This document shows positions 25,372 through 34,679 of a DNA stretch of 64,000 nt, piece after piece. The position numbers and the translations under genes were made by a program. Below the pieces are notes generated by a model. It made no database searches, was not told the DNA's origin, and saw only the letters and a list, made by a program, of their open reading frames with translations. Each line of letters opens with the position of its first letter. The first letter of the stretch is position 1. The stretch is from Flavobacterium reichenbachii (GTDB lineage: Bacteria; Bacteroidota; Bacteroidia; Flavobacteriales; Flavobacteriaceae): positions 354,066 through 418,065 of the forward strand of contig NZ_MUHF01000001.1 of the NCBI RefSeq assembly GCF_002217435.1, given 5' to 3'.

Positions 25372-26817
25372 TTAATTCATTTCAGAATAACCAACTGCTT
25401 CACCTTTCAAAGTTCCACTAGTGCAACTTGTTATTTTTACGTTTACAAAATCTCCAATTTTATAATTTTCTTTTGGGAAAACTACTGTTATGCTTTGAGA
25501 ATTTCTTCCGGAGAATTCTTCAGTTGATTTTTTAGACACTTTCTCAACTAAAACTTCAACAATTTGTCCCACAAATTCCTCACTTCTAAACCACGCGTGT
25601 TTTTGCTGTAAATCGACAATTTCCTGTAATCTTCTTGCTTTGGTTTCTTCCGGAACATCATCTTCCATTTTTCTTCCTGCCAAAGTTCCCGGGCGTTCAG
25701 AATACGAATACATATAACCAAAATTATATTTTACATATTCCATCAAACTCATTGTATCTTGATGATCTTGTTCGGTTTCTGTTGGGAATCCGGCAATCAT
25801 ATCCTGCGAAATCGATGCATTCGGAACAATTGATCTGATTTTATCAATCAAAGTCATATATTCTTCACGAGTATGCAAACGATTCATTTCTTTTAAAATT
25901 CGATTACTTCCAGACTGAACCGGAAGGTGGATATGTTTACAGATATTTGGATATTTTGCAATAACGTGCAAAATACTTTCGTGCATATCCTGCGGATTTG
26001 AAGTCGAAAAGCGAATACGCATTTTAGGAAAACCAACCGCAACCATTTCAAGTAATTGATCAAAATCAACCGCTGTGGCTTTTTGCATTTCAGAAGCATT
26101 TACGAAATCCTTTTTCAAACCGCCGCCGTACCAAAGGTAGCTGTCAACGTTCTGACCTAAAAGTGTAATTTCTTTAAAGCCTTTGTCCCACAAATCCTGA
26201 ATTTCTTTCATGATGCTCTGAGGTTCACGACTGCGCTCGCGTCCGCGTGTAAAAGGAACTACGCAAAACGTACACATATTATCGCAGCCACGCGTGATCG
26301 AAACCAACGCTGTGATTCCGTTACTCATCAAACGAACCGGCGAAATATCTCCGTATGTTTCTTCTTTAGATAAAATTACATTGATCGCGTCACGTCCTTC
26401 TTCAACTTCAGACAGTAGATTTGGCAAATCTTTGTATGCATCAGGGCCAACAACCAGATCCACTATTTTTTCTTCCTCCAGAAACTGACTTTTTAAACGT
26501 TCGGCCATACAGCCCAAAACACCCACTTTCATTTTCGGATTAATTCGTTTTACGGCATTATATTTTTCTAAACGCTTGCGAATAGTCTGCTCGGCTTTAT
26601 CTCGAATCGAACAAGTATTTACCAAAACCAAATCGGCTTCTTCTAAGACTGAAGTTGTATTGTAACCTCCCTCAGATAAAATGGAAGCTACAACTTCGCT
26701 GTCCGAAAAATTCATCGCACAGCCGTAACTTTCTATAAAAAGTTTTTTAGTATTCTCAGGTTTATTTTCTAAAACAAGACTTTCGCCTTGTTTACTTTCT
26801 TCAATAATCTTTTCCAT
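25372..26817 (-). CDS. miaB: tRNA-2-methylthio-N6-dimethylallyladenosine synthase MiaB
   Basis: A 481-residue radical-SAM methylthiotransferase of normal length. The N-terminal UPF0004 domain has cluster cysteines in ESYGCAMNFSDSE, NTCSIRDKAEQTI and LGCMAERLK; the radical-SAM CxxxCxxC is GCDNMCTFCVVPFTRG; a TRAM domain closes the protein (VKITSCTSGTLKGEAVG). It adds the methylthio group to i6A37 of tRNAs reading UNN codons. It has its own consensus promoter at 26835-26866. Confidence 0.96.
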   Translation of the reverse strand: MEKIIEESKQGESLVLENKPENTKKLFIESYGCAMNFSDSEVVASILSEGGYNTTSVLEEADLVLVNTCSIRDKAEQTIRKRLEKYNAVKRINPKMKVGVLGCMAERLKSQFLEEEKIVDLVVGPDAYKDLPNLLSEVEEGRDAINVILSKEETYGDISPVRLMSNGITALVSITRGCDNMCTFCVVPFTRGRERSREPQSIMKEIQDLWDKGFKEITLLGQNVDSYLWYGGGLKKDFVNASEMQKATAVDFDQLLEMVAVGFPKMRIRFSTSNPQDMHESILHVIAKYPNICKHIHLPVQSGSNRILKEMNRLHTREEYMTLIDKIRSIVPNASISQDMIAGFPTETEQDHQDTMSLMEYVKYNFGYMYSYSERPGTLAGRKMEDDVPEETKARRLQEIVDLQQKHAWFRSEEFVGQIVEVLVEKVSKKSTEEFSGRNSQSITVVFPKENYKIGDFVNVKITSCTSGTLKGEAVGYSEMN

Positions 26818-26834
26818 TGTAAAATTTCAAAGTG

Positions 26835-26866
26835 CAAAGATAACGCAAAACTGATTATTATGACAA
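26835..26866 (-). promoter_or_regulatory. miaB promoter
   Basis: Read leftward: TTG (26864-26866), a 21-bp spacer, then TATCTTTG (26835-26842), a full match to the Bacteroidetes consensus. It lies 17 nt before the miaB ATG, predicting a short 5' leader. Confidence 0.75.
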
Positions 26867-27018
26867 GATGTCAGATAAAGAATTAACAATGTTTTTTGAG
26901 ATTTTATTTATTGTAAAGGAGTGGGAAGTAATTTGCAATCAAATCTCAAAGAAAGAAGTTTAATTAAGGAAAATATTTAAATTTGAAACGTTTAATTTGA
27001 TAGAAAATAGATTTAAAG

Positions 27019-27975
27019 ATGAATGTTTACAAAAAAAATATACTTATTATAGTGCTCTTAATAGTATTTCTTTTTGTGAATATTTTTTACGTTTATTTAT
27101 TTAGAAATAATATCGATCAGCCTCAATTGCCTGTTAAATATAAAAGTTATAAAGAATTCAGGAAAACGACAGTAAAATCTTTAAATTATGAAATTATAAA
27201 ATTAAGAGGGAGTTGGGACGACAAAGATTATTTTGGAGAACCAATATTTGTAGAAAACAGCGATTTTGTTGTTTTGCATTCCAATGCTTGGCCTAGTGCA
27301 AATGGGGACAGTTTTTATTATAAACTGGATAAAAATGGTAAGCTGGTAGATAGTATTCCTGATATAAATTACTCAGGAATTAGAGATGGATACTTGATAG
27401 CTGAAAATGAATATAGTAGTTGGATGATTGATGGTGATACACTTAAACATAAATATACTGATCTAAATTCAGATGCCGGCTGGCAGCCTGAAAGAATAAA
27501 AACAGAATTTGACAAGCTTCGTAATAAGGCAGTTTCAACAGCTTATTTTAATTATGACAGGCTTTGGAAATACGACAGTGAAAATTATGAGAATAAAATT
27601 GATAAAGCGGTGTTTTTAGTTGAGGGAAAATGGTACGCACTGTATGGTGAAGACTTAGATTTACCAGATTATACAACTTTAAGTAAAGAAAAAGAAAAAT
27701 CATATCAAACCAAATATACACACTTACTTCAAGCGGATCATTTTCATAAAACAGCACTTAAAGGGAGAGATATGTGGGTGTGGAAGGTAAATGCATATTT
27801 TAATTTTATAAAAGAAAAAGACACCTTGAAATTTTTTCAAGAAATGGACCTTAACGGCGAACATGGCGATTTGTTTTTGACTTATTATTCTAGTGAAAAG
27901 ATTAATTTCTCTTTGATTTTAGCCGAATATGGAGAGGGGTATTATATAATAAAGGCAATAAACCGTCAGCAATGA
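27019..27975 (+). CDS. membrane-anchored hypothetical protein
   Basis: A 318-residue protein with one N-terminal transmembrane anchor (ILIIVLLIVFLFVNIFYVYL at about residues 8-28) and a large presumably periplasmic domain rich in aromatic residues and Asp/Lys (YFNYDRLWKYDSENY, RDMWVWKVNAYFNF). It has a beta-rich look without a motif I recognise. The stop overlaps the start of the next membrane protein (27972), so the two form a translationally coupled pair and probably act together. TAAATTTG at 26978-26985 is a possible -7 element. Confidence 0.6.
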   Translation: MNVYKKNILIIVLLIVFLFVNIFYVYLFRNNIDQPQLPVKYKSYKEFRKTTVKSLNYEIIKLRGSWDDKDYFGEPIFVENSDFVVLHSNAWPSANGDSFYYKLDKNGKLVDSIPDINYSGIRDGYLIAENEYSSWMIDGDTLKHKYTDLNSDAGWQPERIKTEFDKLRNKAVSTAYFNYDRLWKYDSENYENKIDKAVFLVEGKWYALYGEDLDLPDYTTLSKEKEKSYQTKYTHLLQADHFHKTALKGRDMWVWKVNAYFNFIKEKDTLKFFQEMDLNGEHGDLFLTYYSSEKINFSLILAEYGEGYYIIKAINRQQ

Positions 27976-28400
27976 AGATAAAACCATCCTTTAAAAAAGT
28001 GTTGTTTATAGCCTTTTTAGTCGCAGTTCAGTACTTGTATTTTATTAAAGATGTTATACATTCCGGGCTTTGGGCAGGACTAGAAGAATTATTTTATTTT
28101 GCATTTGCGCTTGTACTTTTCGTAATTGCCATTCCGTATTGTTATCTCATCGTATTATTAGAAGAAAAAAACTTTCTAGCTCCTCACTTCTTTTTTAGGT
28201 TTGCAGTTCCCTATATAGTTATCTGTGTATTGTTCTGGATTGTTTTAAACTATGACGGCGATTATTTCCCTTCGTATCAACAGTATACATTTAATGAATA
28301 CATAGACAGGTTAAGTGATTTTATAGTATTTGCTAAGAATGTTGGCATAATGTGTTTGACAGTTTCAATTGTTTTGTCAATAAGCGAGAGAGAAAAATAA
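27972..28400 (+). CDS. small four-TM membrane protein, hypothetical
   Basis: A 142-residue inner-membrane protein with four predicted helices (VLFIAFLVAVQYLYFI, LFYFAFALVLFVIAIPYCYL, FAVPYIVICVLFWIVL, and a final VGIMCLTVSIVLSI). It starts inside the last codons of the preceding gene (4-bp overlap), a typical coupled pair. No family recognised. Confidence 0.6.
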   Translation: MKIKPSFKKVLFIAFLVAVQYLYFIKDVIHSGLWAGLEELFYFAFALVLFVIAIPYCYLIVLLEEKNFLAPHFFFRFAVPYIVICVLFWIVLNYDGDYFPSYQQYTFNEYIDRLSDFIVFAKNVGIMCLTVSIVLSISEREK

Positions 28401-28562
28401 TTTTTTGCTTATAAAAAAGAATAATTATTTAGCTATAAACCTTTAAAAATTATACCTATATATATAATGCATCTGTTTACAGATAAATCTGTAATTTTTA
28501 GAAACATAATATTAAAATAACTCAAAAATGCATTCGCGAGGTTGATATTTAAAAAAATTAGA

Positions 28563-28570
28563 TACTTTTG
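28563..28570 (+). promoter_or_regulatory. -7 element of the topA promoter
   Basis: TACTTTTG matches TAnnTTTG and lies 18 nt before the ATG at 28589. No clear TTG box at the usual spacing. Confidence 0.5.
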
Positions 28571-28588
28571 TTGCAGAAAATAAGAGCA

Positions 28589-31105
28589 ATGGCAAAGAAT
28601 TTAGTAATAGTGGAATCACCTGCAAAGGCGAAAACGATAGAGAAATTTCTAGGGAGCGATTTTCAGGTGGAGTCAAGTTATGGTCACATAGCCGATTTAC
28701 CATCAAAGGAAATAGGAGTAGACGTAGAAAATGGATTTAAACCTAAATATGAAGTTTCTCCAGATAAAAAAGCCTTAGTAAGTAAGCTTAAAACACTATC
28801 TAAGAATGCCGAAATGGTTTGGTTGGCAAGTGATGAGGACCGCGAGGGGGAGGCTATTTCATGGCATCTGGCGGAAGAATTAAAATTAGATATAAAAAAA
28901 ACCAAAAGAATTGTTTTTCACGAAATTACAAAATCTGCGATTCTTAAAGCAATTGAGAATCCAAGAGAAATTGATTATAATTTAGTAAACGCTCAACAAG
29001 CACGTCGTGTTTTAGACCGTTTAGTAGGTTACGAATTATCTCCGGTTTTATGGAGAAAAATTAAAGGCGGACTTTCTGCCGGACGTGTACAATCTGTTTC
29101 TGTTCGTTTGATTGTCGAAAGAGAACGTGAAATTCAGAATTTTGGTGCGATTGCAAGTTATTCGATTGTAGCAGAGTTTGTAAACGAAGCAGGAAAATCT
29201 TTTAAAGCAAAACTGCCAAAAAATTTCAATACTAAAAAAGAAGCCGAAGATTTTTTGAATAAAAACATCGGTTCTAAATATAAGGTAGCAGATTTAGAAA
29301 CTAAACCTACCAAAAAATCACCAACAGCACCATTTACAACTTCTACACTGCAACAGGAAGCTGCAAGAAAATTGTATTTGCCGGTTGGAATCACAATGCA
29401 GTTAGCACAGCGTTTATACGAGGCGGGACTTATAACTTATATGAGAACGGACTCTGTAAATCTTTCTAAAGAAGCAATGGGTGCTGCCGAAGCTGAAATC
29501 ATAAAATCTTACGGAAAAGAATTCTCAAAACCGAGAACTTTTGCTAACAAAAGCAAAGGAGCACAAGAAGCGCACGAAGCAATTCGTCCGACAGATATGT
29601 CGCGTCATACCGTAAATATTGATCGTGACCAGGCTCGTTTATATGATTTGATCTGGAAAAGAACTTTGGCTTCGCAAATGAGCGACGCACAGTTAGAAAG
29701 AACAAATGTAAAGATCGAAGCAGATAATCACAGCGAAATCTTTACTGCTTCAGGAGAAGTATTACTTTTTGAAGGTTTTCTTAAAGTTTATTTAGAAGGA
29801 CATGATGATGACGAGGAAGAGCAAGAAGGAATGCTTCCGGCATTAAAAGTAAATGAAAAGCTGGTTAATAATTATATTACAGCCACAGAACGATATACAA
29901 GACCACCGGCACGCTATACTGAGGCTTCTTTAGTTAAGAAATTAGAGGAACTTGGAATAGGTCGTCCGTCAACTTATGCACCTACAATTTCAACTATTAT
30001 CAATAGAAATTATGTTGAAAAAGGAACTCTAGAAGGTGTAGAACGTAATTATACACAACTTACTTTGCAAAATAGTAAAGTAGGTGAGAAGCTGCTAAAA
30101 GAAAATACAGGTTCAGACAAAGGAAAATTAGTTCCAACAGATATTGGTACTATTGTTACTGATTTCCTGGTTAAGAACTTCGGAAATATTTTAGACTATA
30201 ACTTTACGGCAAAAGTAGAACAGGATTTTGACGAAATTGCAGAAGGAAATATTGACTGGGCTAAAATGATGCAGGAGTTTTATAATAAATTCCATCCAAA
30301 TGTAAAAGAAGTTGAGGCAAATGCTGAACGTGAGAGCGGGGAAAGGATCTTAGGAAAAGATGCAGACGGTAGACAAGTATCTGTTCGTTTAGGAAAATTT
30401 GGACCAATGGCTCAAATTGGAGAAGCAGACGATGAAGATAAAAAGTTTGCTAGTTTAATGGCAGATCAGAATATAGGAAATATTACACTTGAAGAAGCTT
30501 TGAACCTATTTTTACTTCCTAAAAGTTTAGGAGAATATAAAGGAGAAGAGGTTGAAGTAAATAATGGTCGTTATGGTCCTTATGTACGTCACGGAAGTGT
30601 TTTTATCTCTTTGCCGCGAGGGGAAGATCCTCTTGGGGTTTCTAAAGAAAGAGCTCAGGAATTAATTGATGAAAAAGCTTTAGCAGATGCGCCAATTGCA
30701 GTATATAAAGGAGAAGGTGTTCAAAAAGGTGTAGGGCGTTTTGGTCCTTTCATTAAATGGAACGGTCTTTTTATAAATGTGAGCAAAAAATACAATTTTG
30801 ATAATTTATCACAATCCGATGTTGAAGAACTGATTGAAGATAAATTGCAGAAGAACATTGATAAAGTATTGCATAACTGGGAAGATGAAGGCATTGTTGT
30901 TGAAAAAGCAAGATGGGGACGTTCTGTTATTCTAAAAGGAAAAATCAAAATTGAATTAAGTAAAGATGTTGATGCGACAAAATTGACCTTGGCCCAAGTT
31001 CAGGAAATGATTGCAGCAAAAACTCCAGTTAAAAAAACAGCTGCAAAGAAAGCAGCGACAACTAAAAAAGCACCAGCTAAAAAAACAGCTGCAAAAAAGA
31101 AATAA
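28589..31105 (+). CDS. topA: DNA topoisomerase I (type IA)
   Basis: An 838-residue enzyme that relaxes negative supercoils. The N-terminal TOPRIM domain carries VIVESPAKAKTIEKFLG and the acidic SDEDREGEAISWHL; the active-site tyrosine is in GLITYMRTDSVNLS; IGRPSTYAPTISTI is the conserved toroid motif. Instead of zinc fingers, the C-terminus has repeated TopoI_C domains (RLGKFGPMAQIG, GRYGPYVRHG, GRFGPFIKWNG) and a Lys/Ala-rich tail (AKKAATTKKAPAKK) likely to bind DNA. The frame opens at a TTG 21 nt earlier, but ATG 28589 gives the conserved MAKNLVIVESP. The arginase-like gene starts 3 bp after its stop. Confidence 0.97.
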   Translation: MAKNLVIVESPAKAKTIEKFLGSDFQVESSYGHIADLPSKEIGVDVENGFKPKYEVSPDKKALVSKLKTLSKNAEMVWLASDEDREGEAISWHLAEELKLDIKKTKRIVFHEITKSAILKAIENPREIDYNLVNAQQARRVLDRLVGYELSPVLWRKIKGGLSAGRVQSVSVRLIVEREREIQNFGAIASYSIVAEFVNEAGKSFKAKLPKNFNTKKEAEDFLNKNIGSKYKVADLETKPTKKSPTAPFTTSTLQQEAARKLYLPVGITMQLAQRLYEAGLITYMRTDSVNLSKEAMGAAEAEIIKSYGKEFSKPRTFANKSKGAQEAHEAIRPTDMSRHTVNIDRDQARLYDLIWKRTLASQMSDAQLERTNVKIEADNHSEIFTASGEVLLFEGFLKVYLEGHDDDEEEQEGMLPALKVNEKLVNNYITATERYTRPPARYTEASLVKKLEELGIGRPSTYAPTISTIINRNYVEKGTLEGVERNYTQLTLQNSKVGEKLLKENTGSDKGKLVPTDIGTIVTDFLVKNFGNILDYNFTAKVEQDFDEIAEGNIDWAKMMQEFYNKFHPNVKEVEANAERESGERILGKDADGRQVSVRLGKFGPMAQIGEADDEDKKFASLMADQNIGNITLEEALNLFLLPKSLGEYKGEEVEVNNGRYGPYVRHGSVFISLPRGEDPLGVSKERAQELIDEKALADAPIAVYKGEGVQKGVGRFGPFIKWNGLFINVSKKYNFDNLSQSDVEELIEDKLQKNIDKVLHNWEDEGIVVEKARWGRSVILKGKIKIELSKDVDATKLTLAQVQEMIAAKTPVKKTAAKKAATTKKAPAKKTAAKKK

Positions 31106-31108
31106 TAA

Positions 31109-32260
31109 ATGGAATTTGATTTTCTAGAGCCGGTTAACGATGGAATGCTTAAATTCATCAGCTCCTTGTCATCACAAGAGCTGGGAAGTAAGGTTGTCTT
31201 TCATACCCAAGATCAATTTCCGGATATCAGCAAAATAAACATTGCAATTGTCGGTGTTTTAGAGGACCGCAGAAACATAAATATGGTTAATGAAGTTAAC
31301 CTTACTGCTGTTCGTAAGAAGATTTACAGCATGTTTCCTGGTAATTGGGATGCTTCTATAGCAGATTTAGGTGATATTCTGGCAGGAGATTCTGTAGAAG
31401 ATACCTATTTTGCACTTCAGAAGGTTACCGCTGTATTAATAAAGAATAAAATTATTCCTATAGTTCTAGGAGGTTCGCAAGACTTAACTTATGCGATGTA
31501 TCGTGCATATGATAGTCTTGAACAGATGGTGAATTTTGTATCTGTAGATAATAGATTTGATTTTGGTAAGGAAAATGAATCAGTTTCAGCAAATTCTTAC
31601 TTAACAAAGATCATTATAGACGAGCCAAACAATCTTTTTAATTATTGTAATATAGGATATCAGACCTATTACAATTCGCAGGAAGAAATTGATTTAATAG
31701 AAAAATTATTTTTTGATGCTTATCGTTTAGGTGAGATTTCAAATAAAATAGCATTAGCAGAACCAGTTTTTAGAGATGCTGATTTGGTTTCTATAGATTT
31801 AAATTCGGTAAAATCTTCAGAATCAGGAAATACGATTTTGTTTGAGCCGAATGGATTCGATGGAAAAGAGATTTGTTCTTTGGCCAGATATGCAGGAATT
31901 AGTGATAAAGTATCTTCTTTTGGAATCTTTAATCACAATAGTACAATACGAGAATCGGCAATAATTGCTCAAATTGTATGGTACTTTATAGAAGGTTATC
32001 ATTACCGATCAAAAGAGTATCCATTTGGAAGCAGAACAAACTATTTAAAATATATAGTTCCATTGGAAGATGAAGAACTTATTTTTTATAAAAGTGATAA
32101 AACAGAACGTTGGTGGATTGAAATTCCGTACGAATCAAACGGCCACAATAAATTGAAAAGAAACACGTTATTACCGTGTTCTTATGATGAATATTTGTCG
32201 GCTTGCAATCAAGAATTGCCGGAAAGATGGTGGAAAGCGCAAAGAAAAAACGCTTTATAG
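31109..32260 (+). CDS. arginase/formimidoylglutamase-fold protein with degenerate metal site
   Basis: A 383-residue protein with the arginase-fold layout, but the manganese motifs are altered: GGSQDLTYA replaces GGxHD, SVDNRFDF replaces DAHxD, and SIDLNSVKSSES replaces SxDxDxxDP. With most ligands lost it is probably not an active arginase or formimidoylglutamase. It lies between topA (3 bp upstream) and gldK. I recall the same gene next to gldK in F. johnsoniae, so a structural or regulatory link to type IX secretion is worth considering; that is inference. Confidence 0.8.
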   Translation: MEFDFLEPVNDGMLKFISSLSSQELGSKVVFHTQDQFPDISKINIAIVGVLEDRRNINMVNEVNLTAVRKKIYSMFPGNWDASIADLGDILAGDSVEDTYFALQKVTAVLIKNKIIPIVLGGSQDLTYAMYRAYDSLEQMVNFVSVDNRFDFGKENESVSANSYLTKIIIDEPNNLFNYCNIGYQTYYNSQEEIDLIEKLFFDAYRLGEISNKIALAEPVFRDADLVSIDLNSVKSSESGNTILFEPNGFDGKEICSLARYAGISDKVSSFGIFNHNSTIRESAIIAQIVWYFIEGYHYRSKEYPFGSRTNYLKYIVPLEDEELIFYKSDKTERWWIEIPYESNGHNKLKRNTLLPCSYDEYLSACNQELPERWWKAQRKNAL

Positions 32261-32522
32261 TCTGAAATTTTTAAAGAATTTTAGAATTTCAATTTTTTTT
32301 CAAAAAAAGTTAAAATTAATTAGTAAGATAAGGTTTATAAATGATAAAATTTAACGTTTTACGTCGATTTTTTGGATCAGTTTGTCGACAAAATATTTTT
32401 TTTTTATTTTATTTAACATTATTTTTGACCGATAAAATAAATTTCGCAAGTAGTATTGTTTTTTAGATAAATAATAAATACGTTTACGGACTTTTAATAA
32501 TGAATAGATAATCCAAATTTAT

Positions 32523-33923
32523 ATGAAGAAGTTTATTGCATTTGCAGCAATGTTAACACTAGTAATTGGCTGTGGTAAGTCAGGAGACAAAGGTGAATTA
32601 GTTGGTGTTACAGGAGGGAAATGGCATCCCGAAAAACCATATGGGATGACTCTGGTTCCAGGTGGATCTTTTATTATGGGTAAAGCAGATGCTGATTTAG
32701 CAAATGTTGAAGATGCTCCTACTAAAACTGTTACAGTTCGTTCGTTCTATATGGATGAGACTGAGATCACTAATAGTGAGTACCGTCAATTTGTGGAGTG
32801 GGTAAAAGACTCTACAATGAGAGTTCGTCTAGCTATTTTGGCTGATGAAACTGGTCAGAAAGGAACACCAGACGCTAAAGGTAAAAAAGGCGGCAGTATC
32901 GCTGATTATGCATTTAATGATTCAGATCCTGAAAAAATGACAGCTTACGATAAGTATATGTACGATAACTACTATAGTGTTGGTACAAAAGACGATCCTT
33001 ATGCTGGAAGAAAATTAAACAGAAAAGTTAAACTTGTTAAAGATACAAAAGCGTATCCAGATGAGTATTACACTGAAGTAATGGACTCTATGTATTTGCC
33101 AATTGAAGAATCTTATAATGGATTAAGAACAGTTGATGTGAATAAATTAAAATTCCGTTATTCTTGGATGGATATTCAGGCAGCTGCAAAAGCTAAAGTT
33201 GGAAAAAGAAGTGATTTCGTAAAAACTGAGCAGGTAAAAGTATATCCTGATACTGCAGTTTGGATTAAAGATTTTGCTTATTCATATAATGAACCAATGC
33301 ATAACGATTATTTCTGGCACAAAGCTTATGGAGATTATCCTGTAGTAGGTGTTACTTGGAAACAAGCTAAAGCTTTTTGTGCTTGGAGAACGTTAAATAA
33401 AAACTCATACATTAAATCAAAGAAAAAAGGACGTGATTTAGTTAATGCTTTCAGATTACCAACTGAAGCAGAATGGGAATACGCTGCCAGAGGTGGTCTG
33501 GAGTCTGCTACTTATCCTTGGGGAGGTCCTTACACTAAAAGTGACAGAGGTTGTTTCTTAGCAAACTTTAAACCAAGCAGAGGGGATTACGCAGCTGATG
33601 AAGCTTTATACACTGTTGAAGCTAAATCATACGAAGTAAATGGATACGGATTATACAATATGGCAGGAAACGTTTCAGAATGGACAGATTCAGCTTACAA
33701 TCCAAATGCATACGAATATGTTTCAACAATGAATCCAAACGTTATTGATGGAAAAAACCAAAGAAAAGTAGTTCGCGGTGGTTCTTGGAAAGATGTTGCT
33801 TATTTCTTACAAGTAAGTACACGTGATCACGAGTATGCTGATTCTGCAAGAAGTTATATCGGATTTAGAACTGTTCAAGATTACATGGGAACTCAGGTAA
33901 CTGGAGCTAAAAGAAAAAAGTAA
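32523..33923 (+). CDS. gldK: gliding motility lipoprotein GldK
   Basis: A 466-residue outer-membrane lipoprotein. The signal peptide ends VIGC with the lipidated cysteine at residue 17. Most of the protein is a formylglycine-generating-enzyme-like domain (GMTLVPGGSFIMGKADAD, DETEITNSEYRQFVEW, FRLPTEAEWEYAARGG, VVRGGSWKD), used here as scaffold rather than enzyme. In the type IX secretion system GldK and GldN form a periplasmic ring beneath the outer membrane, contacted by the GldLM motor. First gene of gldKLMN, with a 262-bp upstream region containing a TATTTTTG -7-like element at 32420. Confidence 0.97.
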   Translation: MKKFIAFAAMLTLVIGCGKSGDKGELVGVTGGKWHPEKPYGMTLVPGGSFIMGKADADLANVEDAPTKTVTVRSFYMDETEITNSEYRQFVEWVKDSTMRVRLAILADETGQKGTPDAKGKKGGSIADYAFNDSDPEKMTAYDKYMYDNYYSVGTKDDPYAGRKLNRKVKLVKDTKAYPDEYYTEVMDSMYLPIEESYNGLRTVDVNKLKFRYSWMDIQAAAKAKVGKRSDFVKTEQVKVYPDTAVWIKDFAYSYNEPMHNDYFWHKAYGDYPVVGVTWKQAKAFCAWRTLNKNSYIKSKKKGRDLVNAFRLPTEAEWEYAARGGLESATYPWGGPYTKSDRGCFLANFKPSRGDYAADEALYTVEAKSYEVNGYGLYNMAGNVSEWTDSAYNPNAYEYVSTMNPNVIDGKNQRKVVRGGSWKDVAYFLQVSTRDHEYADSARSYIGFRTVQDYMGTQVTGAKRKK

Positions 33924-33978
33924 ATTATAATTAAATCAATATCCAACAAATCTATTTTAAAACCTAAAAAAAAGTATT

Positions 33979-34626
33979 ATGGCATTATTAAGTAAAAAAG
34001 CAATGAATTTCGCTTATGGTATGGGAGCGGCAGTGGTAATCGTTGGTGCGTTATTCAAAATTACTCACTTTGAAATTGGACCATTAACAGGAACTGTTAT
34101 GCTTTCAGTAGGATTGTTAACTGAAGCGTTAATTTTTGCGCTTTCTGCTTTCGAACCTGTTGACGAAGAATTAGACTGGACTCTTGTTTATCCAGAATTA
34201 GCTAATGGACAAGCTAGAAAAAGAGAAGAAAAAGCTGAAGCGCCATCTGATGCTCAAGGTTTATTATCTCAAAAATTAGACGTAATGTTGAAAGAAGCTA
34301 AAATTGACGGTGAGTTAATGTCTAGCTTAGGAAACAGCATTAAAAACTTCGAATCAGCTGCTAAAGGAATTGCTCCTACTGTAGATTCTATCGCTTCTAC
34401 TAAAAAATACAGCGAAGAATTATCTATGGCTGCTGCTCAAATGGAATCATTAAACAGTTTATATAAAGTTCAGTTAGAAAGTGCAGCAAGAAATGCTGAT
34501 GCTAACAAAGAAATCGCTGATAATGCATCTAAATTAAAAGAGCAAATGCAATCTATGACTGCAAACATTGCTTCTTTAAACAATGTTTACGGTGGTATGC
34601 TTTCTGCAATGAGTAACAAAGGATAA
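33979..34626 (+). CDS. gldL: gliding motility/T9SS motor protein GldL
   Basis: A 215-residue inner-membrane protein with two N-terminal helices (NFAYGMGAAVVIVGALFKI and TGTVMLSVGLLTEALIFALS) and a long cytoplasmic, partly coiled-coil tail. Glu49, in LLTEALIF within helix 2, is the acidic residue implicated in proton-driven rotation. GldL forms a pentamer around the GldM dimer; the complex powers secretion and gliding. It starts 55 bp after gldK. Confidence 0.97.
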   Translation: MALLSKKAMNFAYGMGAAVVIVGALFKITHFEIGPLTGTVMLSVGLLTEALIFALSAFEPVDEELDWTLVYPELANGQARKREEKAEAPSDAQGLLSQKLDVMLKEAKIDGELMSSLGNSIKNFESAAKGIAPTVDSIASTKKYSEELSMAAAQMESLNSLYKVQLESAARNADANKEIADNASKLKEQMQSMTANIASLNNVYGGMLSAMSNKG

Positions 34627-34679
34627 TTAGTTTTTGACTATTATATTAAAATTTATTAATAAGAACTAATTAGAAAAAA

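Noticed and set aside
31109..32260. Active arginase or formimidoylglutamase
   Set aside because: Metal-binding motifs GGxHD, DAHxD and SxDxDxxDP are all altered.
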